Assembly: GCA_020831625.1 (NCBI GenBank)
Contig: JAFIGD010000005.1
Span: forward strand, 62,001-126,000
Source: Verrucomicrobiota bacterium
GTDB lineage: Bacteria > Verrucomicrobiota > Kiritimatiellia > SS1-B-03-39 > UBA6053
Reading direction: 5' to 3'
Length of the DNA stretch: 64,000 nt
The position numbers were made by a program, and so were the translations under genes. Positions within the stretch are counted from its first letter, which is position 1. Every line of letters starts with the position of its first letter. Positions 26,099 through 33,495 of this stretch are shown here, one piece after another. Below the pieces are notes generated by a model that was given only the letters and a program-made list of their open reading frames with translations, did not search any database and was not told where the DNA came from.

Positions 26099-28846
26099 AT
26101 GAAATGTATCCTTAAACAAACCGGATTGTTCTTTTGTTCGATCCTCTTCATGTGCCTTCACCTCGGAGCCGGAGCGCTGCCTGAAGACTTTCAGCGCTAC
26201 ACGTTGACCCTTGAGGAGATTGACGGGCAGGATCTGACGCTGCACCTGAATTATCAGGACGGCCGTTTTCTCCAGGGTTGGGTCGAAGCGGACGGGCGGT
26301 CCGTGTCGAGCCACGTGAATTTGACAGAGCTGTCTCTGCAGGACGGGGCGATCCGCGGCAATGTGGATATTGTTTTTGTCCGCGGGCGGCGCAATAACCG
26401 CTTTTACAGCATTGAGGTCAATGCGGCCGTGGACCGGGACGGGCAAATTGCCGGCAGACATCAGACCCGCTTCGGCCTGGAGCCCGGACACACTTACGGG
26501 AGCGGGTACTATATTTTTACGGACGAAACCCTGGACCATGACACTCCGGTGGTGAGCATGGATCAGCTTCGGTTTCTTCGCTCCGGCGACGCGTGGTCCG
26601 GTCCGGCCGAAGGAACGCTGGAGGCGGCTGTCAGTGCCGCGGAGCCTGTACACTTTCAGCTTGATATGGGCCTGGCGCTGCGGGGGCCCTCCTCTACGGC
26701 GCAGCGGGTTGTTCTGCTTGATCTTGTCCTGAAGGGCGACGAGGTGATCTCGGTCGATGCGCGTCCGCGCTCCCCCGGACACTGGCGTCTGGTCGATGAC
26801 ATTAAAGTGGAAGCCTCTTTCGACGGCGAGCGCATCACCGGCGAGGTGACTCTCGACATCCGGGCCACGTATCCGTGGAGTGGCGAATACCGGCTAACCT
26901 TTGACGCCGAGGTCAGGAACAATATTGTTCGGGGCTCGACCACCGTGTTTCATGAACGCCCTCACGGGTACCACGGCACGCGGGAAACCGGGCACGCGAT
27001 CAACGGAACGGCCGCATTGGCCAATGGCGGCGCCACCGATCCGGCGAATGCCATTCACCGCATCACCTTCAAGCCGTCGCGCGGGGTGGATCTCGAGGTT
27101 TCGGCCGTTATCCTCATGAAAGACGGGCAGCTGGCCGGGGCGATGGTGGAGCCGATCTATCGCGGCGGAGGCATGAATTTCCCCACCACGATGCTGGAGG
27201 CCGGGGTGACACTCGAAGGCGACCGTCTCCACGGGTCCCTGCTGATCGATCCGAATCCCCGCAGTTACCCGGAGGAATGGGGACATAAAACGCACGGGTT
27301 CGATTTTGATCTGCGTGTCAGAGAGGATAAATTGTCGGGCACCCACCACACGCGCTTTGACCGAACCCACCACACCGAAGGAACCGTCAGCGGCCGCAAG
27401 GTGGATGTGGCGGAACTGCGCGCCGCCAATCCGGCGCCGGACGTGGACTGGCCGACCTGGCACGGGCCGAAGCACTCGATGAGCGCGGCGGACACCGACA
27501 CGCCCCTCATCGATGATTTTGCTCAGGCGCACATGCTGTGGAAGAGTGAGCGGACCCCGCCGGCCCGGTCGCAAATTCAACGCTATGGCACCAGTAATCT
27601 GGGCAGAAACATGCGGGGAGGCCCCGGCGGCGGCGCGGGATCGCCGGTGGTGTACGGCGGCAAGGTTTATCTTCACTACTATGAACCTTCCGGCGAGGCC
27701 TCTACCGCTGCAGGCGTGGCCGAGAGCTACGGACGCCAGTTCGACGAAACGTGGAAAATCCTCGCTGACGATGTGGTGGTCTGTATTGATTTGGAAACTG
27801 GGGCCACGCTCTGGAAACAGCGTTTTGAGGAAACCGGACTGAACCTCTACAACACCTGGAAGGACGCACCGGGCAGCACGGTTTCGGTGGGTGAAGGCAA
27901 GGTCTTTGCCGCAGGGTCGGGTGGCGGTTTGTGGGCGATGGACGCCAACACCGGGGATGTTATCTGGGCGTCTGAAATGCCGGGATTCACCAGCGGAAGA
28001 CAGCGTGTGCGTGAAGAATCCCTGCGTGAAAACACCCGACCGGATGGCGGTGGCTTTCATGCCGGCAGCCGTATCGTCGTGGACGGCCTGCTGGTGGGAT
28101 CCAACTTCGGCGGGGATCTGGTGGCCATCGACACCGAAACCGGCGGGAAACGCTGGCGGGTCGACGGCGTGACCGCCACCCAGAACACCCCCTCGCTGTG
28201 GCGGGGTCACAGCGAGCCGGTGGTGATTGTCCACAATGGCAACACCCTGAGTGCGGTGACCGTGGCCGGGGGCGAGGTGCTCTGGCAACAAGACGTTGCG
28301 CGCATCCCCCGGGCCTATCCGGTGCCGATCGAAGGGGATGTCATCACCGCGATTGTGGACGCCGAAAACGGGGAGGACTATCATCTCGCCGGATTCCGCC
28401 TCCGCGCGAACGGACCGGAGCGCCTGTGGACCCTGGAGAAAAAACAGGACAAAACCGGCCGCCGGCTGCTGATGATCCACAACGGGTATTCCTACTCGTT
28501 TGGCGAGGAAGGCACGGAGCATGACCACTTGTATCAGGTCAACCTGGAAACCGGTGCCTACACCTCCCTCGCCGACCTGGGGCCGATCGGCAGCATGAGC
28601 TTTGCCGTCGGCGTGGGGGACCGGGTCACATTTGACCGCAACAACTACCGATGGATAGAAACCGGCGATGATTTCCGCCGCACCAGCGACGCGTGGAATA
28701 TTCCCATCATCACCTCCCGCGGCTATCACAGCACACAGTTGAGCGATGCCTTTGTCGACGGCCGCCTCATCGTACGCGGCGGCGACGGGATCTACGCCTT
28801 CGACCTTCGCCAAAAGGAGGACAAGGCTGAAAACACTCTTGAATGA
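26099..28846 (+). CDS. Secreted PQQ-type beta-propeller protein with N-terminal repeated beta modules
   Basis: The 915-residue exported protein has a signal peptide (residues 1-26). Residues about 30-435 hold three similar beta-rich modules, each ending in a strand-turn-strand with G-x-h-x-G-T/S-H-x-T (for example KLSGTHHTRFDRTHHTEGT). From about residue 447 a PQQ-like eight-bladed propeller begins: DWPTWHGPKHSM, then LETGATLWKQRF, MDANTGDVIWASEMPG and IDTETGGKRWRVDG, all blade-end motifs. No catalytic Asp of a quinoprotein dehydrogenase is evident, so it may be a sugar-binding or scaffold propeller. The start has AGGAG 5 bases upstream. A related N-terminal module occurs in the heparinase-like protein at 40.3 kb. 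Confidence 0.75.
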   Translation: MKCILKQTGLFFCSILFMCLHLGAGALPEDFQRYTLTLEEIDGQDLTLHLNYQDGRFLQGWVEADGRSVSSHVNLTELSLQDGAIRGNVDIVFVRGRRNNRFYSIEVNAAVDRDGQIAGRHQTRFGLEPGHTYGSGYYIFTDETLDHDTPVVSMDQLRFLRSGDAWSGPAEGTLEAAVSAAEPVHFQLDMGLALRGPSSTAQRVVLLDLVLKGDEVISVDARPRSPGHWRLVDDIKVEASFDGERITGEVTLDIRATYPWSGEYRLTFDAEVRNNIVRGSTTVFHERPHGYHGTRETGHAINGTAALANGGATDPANAIHRITFKPSRGVDLEVSAVILMKDGQLAGAMVEPIYRGGGMNFPTTMLEAGVTLEGDRLHGSLLIDPNPRSYPEEWGHKTHGFDFDLRVREDKLSGTHHTRFDRTHHTEGTVSGRKVDVAELRAANPAPDVDWPTWHGPKHSMSAADTDTPLIDDFAQAHMLWKSERTPPARSQIQRYGTSNLGRNMRGGPGGGAGSPVVYGGKVYLHYYEPSGEASTAAGVAESYGRQFDETWKILADDVVVCIDLETGATLWKQRFEETGLNLYNTWKDAPGSTVSVGEGKVFAAGSGGGLWAMDANTGDVIWASEMPGFTSGRQRVREESLRENTRPDGGGFHAGSRIVVDGLLVGSNFGGDLVAIDTETGGKRWRVDGVTATQNTPSLWRGHSEPVVIVHNGNTLSAVTVAGGEVLWQQDVARIPRAYPVPIEGDVITAIVDAENGEDYHLAGFRLRANGPERLWTLEKKQDKTGRRLLMIHNGYSYSFGEEGTEHDHLYQVNLETGAYTSLADLGPIGSMSFAVGVGDRVTFDRNNYRWIETGDDFRRTSDAWNIPIITSRGYHSTQLSDAFVDGRLIVRGGDGIYAFDLRQKEDKAENTLE

Positions 28847-28870
28847 AAACATAAGACGGATATTGGGTTT

Positions 28871-29139
28871 ATGATGAAATTAACGCTGATACGCCACGCC
28901 CAGTCCATGGGGAACATCGGCAGGGATGTGCCTCTGTGCTCTTTATTAGTCACGGTGTTTTTGTACGGGAGCTTATCTGCGCGCTCCTGAATCTGCCGGG
29001 TGCCCTTTCTTTCCCAACCGAAAACTGCGCGGCCCATCAGCTGCTTTATGACGAAGAGGAAGGTTGGCGGGTGATGTATCTCAACCGTCTGACCGTGCCC
29101 GCTTCCCCGGTTGACCCGGTTGGGAGCAACAGCGAATGA
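28871..29139 (+). pseudogene. Histidine phosphatase lacking its middle
   Basis: An ATG at 28871 or 28874 opens MKLTLIRHAQSMGN, the N-terminus of the phosphoglycerate-mutase-like histidine phosphatases, in which RH holds the phospho-acceptor His. After about 20 residues the sequence jumps, in another frame from 28936, to VLFISHGVFVRELICALLNLP and ENCAAHQLLYDEEEGW. That is the C-terminal part with the second catalytic His (SHG). About 100 codons between the two are absent and the frames do not match, so no functional enzyme can be made. The join lies near 28915-28936. Confidence 0.8.
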
Positions 29140-29180
29140 AAATGAAGCCCTGTTTATTGCGTTAAGCCCTCATTTACCCG

Positions 29181-29243
29181 ATGCACAACGACTGGGAAAA
29201 AGCCTACGAGGAAGAACATACCCCCTGGGACAAAGGGGGGGGG
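29181..29243 (+). pseudogene. N-terminal fragment of a class I methyltransferase
   Basis: The ATG at 29181 starts MHNDWEKAYEEEHTPWDKGG, the opening of SAM-dependent methyltransferases of the thiopurine/tellurite-resistance type (W-x-x-x-Y...TPWD-x-G). The match ends at a run of nine G at 29235-29243. Beyond that the frame reads into the 3' end of the regulator on the other strand and stops. No SAM-binding loop is present, so this is a fragment cut off at or near the poly-G. Confidence 0.6.
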
Positions 29244-29247
29244 CGTA

Positions 29248-30387
29248 TCATGAAGCGGTGCCCGACTGCGCGCGCCACTGCCCGGGCGTCATGCCGGTTT
29301 CCCGGCGGAAGGCGGCGTTGAACGAGCGGATTTCGTCGAAGCCGACCTCCTCGGCAATGCGCGCCACGGGTTGGGCGGTGCGGAGCAGCCGTTCCCGGGC
29401 GTGGTCCACGCGCTGGCGGATAATCTCCTGATAGGGGGAACGTCCGAGCTGTTCTTTGAAGCGAAGTTCAAGCAGGCGGCGGGAAATGCCGGCATGGGCC
29501 GCGACCTGATCCACGTTCATGTTCCGGCCCCTGTGTTCCCGGATCCAGGAGAGCGCCCTGGCCAGACGCGGGTCCTCCAGCGCAGTGATGTCGGTGGAGC
29601 GGCGGCTGACGACCCCCAGGGGCGGCAGTTCGATGCGCAGCGGAGCAGGGGAGGGGTGCTCGGTCAGTTCGGTCAGCAGTTCCCCCACCCGCTGACCGAG
29701 GGCGAATCCGTTCAGATCGATGCTGGACAGGCGGGGGCGTGAAAACTGGCAGATCAGGGGGGAGTTGTCGGTGCCCAACACCGCGCAGGCTTCGGGAATG
29801 TGGAGCCCCCGCTCTTCGGCGGCCATGGCGATGCGGATGGCGGATATGTCGGTGGCACAATAGACCGCGAACGGGGGCGTGACTTCACGTTGAAGGTGTT
29901 GCACCAAGCCGTCATACCCGCCGGTATCGAAGGGATTGCAGGTTTGCAGGGTGGCGTCCGGAATCCCGGACACCTCCTCCTTCAAACCCGCGCCCCGTTC
30001 CCGCTCAAAGAAAAATTCCGGATTCAGGCTGATGTACACAAAGCGGCTGAATCCGAGACCGCCCAGATACCGTCCGGCCATGCGCCCCGCCTCCCGGTCA
30101 TCCGACACCACGCTGTGTACCCGCGTCTCCCGGGTCCGGTTGCTCACGCAGATCACCTCGCCGGGGTAACGCTCCGCCAGATTACGCTCCGCTTCCGGAA
30201 TCGCCCCGCAGACCACCGCATCCGCGCCGCAGGTCCAGACCTCCGATGAGGTCCAAAACAATTTCTCGTGCTGCCATTGCAGCCCCCATTCGGGATGATG
30301 CTGGAGAAACTCCCCCAAACCATCCACGATATTTCGATAATGGACAATGCTTCCACTAAGATAAAGGGCCAGTTTTTTGGATTTCAT
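29248..30387 (-). CDS. XylR-type regulator (LacI-like sugar sensor plus AraC HTH)
   Basis: The 379-residue protein joins a periplasmic-binding/LacI-like sensor (residues about 6-265) to a C-terminal AraC domain (about 275-375). In the sensor, FWTSSEVWTCGADAVVCG, HSVVSDDREAGRMAGRYLGGLGF, ACAVLGTDNSPLICQFSRPRLSSIDLN and GVVSRRSTD are the usual landmarks of XylR-like regulators in Verrucomicrobia and Proteobacteria. The HTH part has NVDQVAAHAGISRRLLELRFKEQLGRSP and a second helix pair to the end. It has no LacI N-terminal HTH. The gene diverges from a PEP-CTERM gene 118 bases away. The same arrangement, with a paralogue, occurs at 39 kb. A sugar or uronate is the likely ligand. Confidence 0.9.
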   Translation of the reverse strand: MKSKKLALYLSGSIVHYRNIVDGLGEFLQHHPEWGLQWQHEKLFWTSSEVWTCGADAVVCGAIPEAERNLAERYPGEVICVSNRTRETRVHSVVSDDREAGRMAGRYLGGLGFSRFVYISLNPEFFFERERGAGLKEEVSGIPDATLQTCNPFDTGGYDGLVQHLQREVTPPFAVYCATDISAIRIAMAAEERGLHIPEACAVLGTDNSPLICQFSRPRLSSIDLNGFALGQRVGELLTELTEHPSPAPLRIELPPLGVVSRRSTDITALEDPRLARALSWIREHRGRNMNVDQVAAHAGISRRLLELRFKEQLGRSPYQEIIRQRVDHARERLLRTAQPVARIAEEVGFDEIRSFNAAFRRETGMTPGQWRAQSGTAS

Positions 30388-30448
30388 GCCCTAATCATAG
30401 CAAATTTGCGGATTATTTCCACTTTTATTCGTGAAAATGCATATCTTT

Positions 30449-30477
30449 TTGAGTTCGGGTGTGGTAATTTATATTCA
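30449..30477 (+). promoter_or_regulatory. Candidate promoter of the first PEP-CTERM gene
   Basis: TTGAGT (30449-30454), 17 bases, TATTCA (30472-30477) lies 28 bases before the ATG at 30506 in the divergent gap shared with the XylR-type regulator. Both boxes deviate from consensus, which suits a gene needing an activator. Confidence 0.35.
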
Positions 30478-30505
30478 TTCAAACTCGAACTGTAGGAGAA
30501 CTCAT

Positions 30506-31261
30506 ATGAAAACGAAGACATCCAAATTTTTTGCTCTGGCCACCTTGCTGACCGCCTTGTTGACCGGCGCGTCGGCTTTCGCGCAGACATTTCAATTCCA
30601 GGAAGGCGTTTCACCGGATGGAACGTTCACCCATCAAAACACCTATATTCGGGAGGGCCAAGTTACAATAAACCAAAACAATGACGATTTGATCGTTGGG
30701 TTCGCCAGCTCAGGTTCCGCCCGCAGAATGCGAGCAATTTTTTCGTATGATTTTTCGTCTGTCATTGATCCCGGACTGACGATCGAAGAGCTTTCACTAA
30801 CTCTTACCGTGGCCAGTGGAAGCAGTAACGCCATAACAATCAACATGTTTGAGTTATTGCCGGGCGGGGATCTAAACACTCCGTTCAATCAGGCGGAGGC
30901 CACTTGGACCCAATATTCATCCGGAAACGACTGGGACACCCTCGGCGGGGACTTTGGGTCTACCCTTTTGTCATCCGTTAACACCTCGGGGAGTACCTCG
31001 ACCGGGGATACGTTTACGTTTTCAAACACGCCTGAATTAGTCTCCGCAGCCCAGGCCGCCTATGAGAATTCCCGTCCCTTTCAATTCATTTTGGTGTCAA
31101 ATGATGAAACAGTTGGGGCTCTGATGCGAATCGTCAGTAATGCCGGCAGCGCATCCGACAGACCTTTGTTGACTGTCACCGCCATCCCCGAGCCCGGCAC
31201 GCTGGTCTTGCTGGGGATCGCGCTGGGGACGCTGGCGATCTTCCGCCGCCGCAAAAGCTGA
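30506..31261 (+). CDS. PEP-CTERM sorting-domain protein
   Basis: The 251-residue exported protein has a signal peptide (residues 1-26, cut near ASAFAQ). The body (about 27-220) is beta-rich and resembles DNRLRE-type domains found on surface proteins: YDFSSVIDPGLTIEELSLTLTV and FNQAEATWTQYSSGNDWDTLGG. The tail IPEPGTLVLLGIALGTLAIFRRRKS has the PEP motif, hydrophobic helix and Arg cluster that exosortase recognises. It is probably processed and anchored or released at the cell surface together with exopolysaccharide. AGGAG lies 8 bases before the ATG, and the ATG is preferred over the in-frame one at 30431. The neighbour is a divergent XylR-type regulator. No exosortase gene is in the window. 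Confidence 0.88.
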   Translation: MKTKTSKFFALATLLTALLTGASAFAQTFQFQEGVSPDGTFTHQNTYIREGQVTINQNNDDLIVGFASSGSARRMRAIFSYDFSSVIDPGLTIEELSLTLTVASGSSNAITINMFELLPGGDLNTPFNQAEATWTQYSSGNDWDTLGGDFGSTLLSSVNTSGSTSTGDTFTFSNTPELVSAAQAAYENSRPFQFILVSNDETVGALMRIVSNAGSASDRPLLTVTAIPEPGTLVLLGIALGTLAIFRRRKS

Positions 31262-31287
31262 TTTCCGAGCTTCGGAAAATCATCCCG

Positions 31288-31319
31288 CGCCGTTTCCGAG
31301 TCTCGGAAACGGCGTTTTT
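31288..31319 (+). terminator. Rho-independent terminator of the first PEP-CTERM gene
   Basis: Perfect 12-bp arms CGCCGTTTCCGA and TCGGAAACGGCG with a three-base loop are followed by TTTTT. Two further TTTCCGAG-type half-palindromes lie at 31262-31280 and 31324-31341. Confidence 0.88.
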
Positions 31320-32248
31320 CTGTCTTCCGAGCCACGGAAAATCGTCGGAAAAGCGCCGGAGTCCCGACTTTAGGGCCTGTCGATTTATTGGGGAAAAAGA
31401 GTTTTAAACCACGGATTCACACAGATAAACACGGATAATTCATTTTTATCGGTTAATATATTTAATCCAAACAACATCCGTGTCCACCTGCCCGCAGTGC
31501 TACGCACAGCGTTGCAGGTGGGTCCGTGGTTGAATAAATCAACACACCCTTTAGTCGGATCGTCATCCAGGACCGTTCACGGTCCGGTTTTCAGGGCCCG
31601 AGGTCCCACACCCCAAGTCCATACTGCACATTGCCAGGCCCGGAGGGCCGAGACATCTTCCAGACCTCAGTTTAAGAACCCGAAATGGCCGGAAAGATCG
31701 CAGATTCAAATGCGTTGTCTGATTCGGATTCCAGAGGTTCAATGATCGAAGGGGTGACTACACTGTCAGCACAGTTCTTTTTACCGCAATGACGAGCTTG
31801 CTCGTAGTTGCGGAACATCTCATTCGAGGACGTTGCCCCACAAAAGAAAGAAGCAAGGAACGGGCTCGCCCCGTTCCGCGCAGTCATTTTATACCCATCG
31901 CAAAGGACAAGATGTCTGCGCGGAACGGGGCGAGCCCGTTCCTTACTGTTGATGTTTAGATCCCTGTTCGTAAAATGAGATGTTTGCGCTCCACGGGGCG
32001 AGCCCGTAAAGCACCTCTGTTCACTCAGGGACGCGCCTCTGTTGCGCCATTTGGATCTGCGATCCTTTTATCTGAAATGGCACCTCAAATTGAGGTCTGA
32101 TCTTCAGCCCCAGGCGCAGCCTGGGGTTTTGGTCCGAACGGCATGAAAAGGCCCGGAGGGCTGACACATCCCCCGAGGGTGCAGCCGGGGATTTCGCGGC
32201 ACGGGCACCGCAATGTGCCGGCCCTACGGGCCTGATCAGGCCATGGGT
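31320..32248. other. Gene-free gap filled with repeats and palindromes
   Basis: I see no credible gene in these 929 bases. At 31400-31530 is a stretch of ACCACGGATTCACACAG-type words, a degenerate relative of the repeats around the toxin-antitoxin pair. At 31636-31660 is one copy of the GGCCCGGAGGGCCGAGACA element. At 31855-31944 is a 29-bp perfect inverted repeat. From 32098 to 32245 a run of hairpins includes CCCCAGGCGCAGCCTGGGG, a second GGCCCGGAGGGCTGACA and GGCCCTACGGGCC. The short open frames here have no coding character. Confidence 0.7.
31855..31944. repeat. Perfect 29-bp inverted repeat
   Basis: The left arm 31855-31883 and right arm 31916-31944 are exact reverse complements, separated by 32 bases. 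Each arm is itself a hairpin, GGAACGGG-CTCGC-CCCGTTCC. A partial third copy (CACGGGGCGAGCCCGT) follows at about 31995. The structure resembles paired REP/BIME-like elements. Confidence 0.85.
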
Positions 32249-33391
32249 TTACCTTCCTCCGTCCGCCCAAAGTTCCACCGGACTCACGGCCACGTTCATG
32301 GTGCAGCCCTGGGTGGTGGTGTGGATGAGGGCCTGGCCGTCGGAGGAAAAATGCGGGTGGGGATCGGGATGCCAGGCCCGCCAGTCCTTCCATCCAAACG
32401 GCGGCTGCGGCAGGGGCCCGGCAATGCGCAGCTCGCGGCCGCTTTCCCGGTGCCAGGCCCAGACGGAACAGGGCTTGATTTCATTCCATTGGTAGGTGTT
32501 TTCGTCGCAGACCAGCCAGGTGCCCTTGGGATGGACCTGCCCGTGGATGGATGGGCGGTTCCAAAGCAATTCCCGGGTTTTGCTTTCAGGATCCACTTCC
32601 CAAATGCCGCTGCCGTATTCGCAGTATTGGATTTTGCCCTCGGGGGTCCACCACTCGTGACAGTTCCTGGCGTTTTTTCCGAACCACAAATCCGGGGTCA
32701 GCGGCTCCAGCCGGGTGCCGTGCTCATCCATCAGCCAGGTGCGGGTTTCAATGTCGATGCGGGTGCCGGTGTACACGTCGTTTCCAGGGCCCTGACTGAC
32801 CATAAACAGTTCCGGATCGTGCAGGGAGAAATGGCTGTGATGCATTTTGCGGACAAAGCGGTGCACCACCTTGTGCTCCCCGTTTTCGCGGTCGTGAAGC
32901 CACAGGATAAATTCATCCCCCACATGACTGTCGAAGAGGAAAAACCGTCCGTCCGCGGAGGGGGACATGTTGGTCACGAGGTTGAAGAGGTGCCGCGATT
33001 TCAGCAGCTCGGATGGGATGCGCAGCACCTCCTCCCACTCCCCCCGCACATCGATTTTGCAGACCCGGTCGCGCAGGGGGAGAAAGGCCGTTTCGCCGTC
33101 GGGGGTGATCCAGGGATTTCCGCTCATGCGCATGTTGGGAAAACAGCGGATTTGCGGATCTGCGGGATCGAGTTTCACCACGCAGAGCAGCCAGGATTTT
33201 TCCGGGGGAAAGGCGCAGCGGAACCACAGCCATTCGCTGTCGCCCCGCATGGAGGTGTTCATGAAGTAAAGCCCGGTCTGATACGGGGCCACCCGCTCGG
33301 TGAGCAGATAGCTGATGACCCCGCTGTCGGGGTCCGTGACCGCAGTGAAAAACGGATGCGCCGCGAGGCGCTCGTGGAGTGGGGGTGTCAT
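32249..33391 (-). CDS. Oligogalacturonate-lyase-like propeller protein (PL22-like)
   Basis: This 380-residue protein has no signal peptide, so it is probably cytoplasmic. It shows seven-bladed propeller repeats and the His-rich motifs of oligogalacturonide lyases: HHSHFSLHDPELFMVSQGPG, ARNCHEWWTPEG and WHPDPHPHFSSDG. In characterised PL22 enzymes His and Gln residues at matching places bind Mn2+ and take part in beta-elimination. It would split short uronic-acid oligomers into 4-deoxy-uronates. It is the last of three same-direction genes (dehydrogenase, GH39-like, this), which fits uronate breakdown. The true substrate, pectin or another uronate polymer, is inferred. Confidence 0.72.
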   Translation of the reverse strand: MTPPLHERLAAHPFFTAVTDPDSGVISYLLTERVAPYQTGLYFMNTSMRGDSEWLWFRCAFPPEKSWLLCVVKLDPADPQIRCFPNMRMSGNPWITPDGETAFLPLRDRVCKIDVRGEWEEVLRIPSELLKSRHLFNLVTNMSPSADGRFFLFDSHVGDEFILWLHDRENGEHKVVHRFVRKMHHSHFSLHDPELFMVSQGPGNDVYTGTRIDIETRTWLMDEHGTRLEPLTPDLWFGKNARNCHEWWTPEGKIQYCEYGSGIWEVDPESKTRELLWNRPSIHGQVHPKGTWLVCDENTYQWNEIKPCSVWAWHRESGRELRIAGPLPQPPFGWKDWRAWHPDPHPHFSSDGQALIHTTTQGCTMNVAVSPVELWADGGR

Positions 33392-33433
33392 CTTTTGGCC
33401 CCGCCGCTCAATTGATCTCGGACAGGCGGTTTT

Positions 33434-33470
33434 GGATTAGGATTACGATTAGGATTACGATTACGATTAT
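33434..33470. repeat. GATTAC/GATTAG short tandem repeat
   Basis: Six imperfect six-base units GATTAG and GATTAC run in tandem in the gap between the lyase-like and GH39-like genes. No regulatory role is evident. Confidence 0.75.
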
Positions 33471-33495
33471 GAGAAGTCATTGGGTTGGTCTCCCA

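Noticed and set aside
31497-31745. 82-codon frame in the repeat gap
   Set aside because: It has no homology-like pattern, no ribosome site and overlaps palindromic repeats.
33434-33470. CRISPR array
   Set aside because: The repeat is six bases in direct tandem with no spacers. No Cas gene is in the window.
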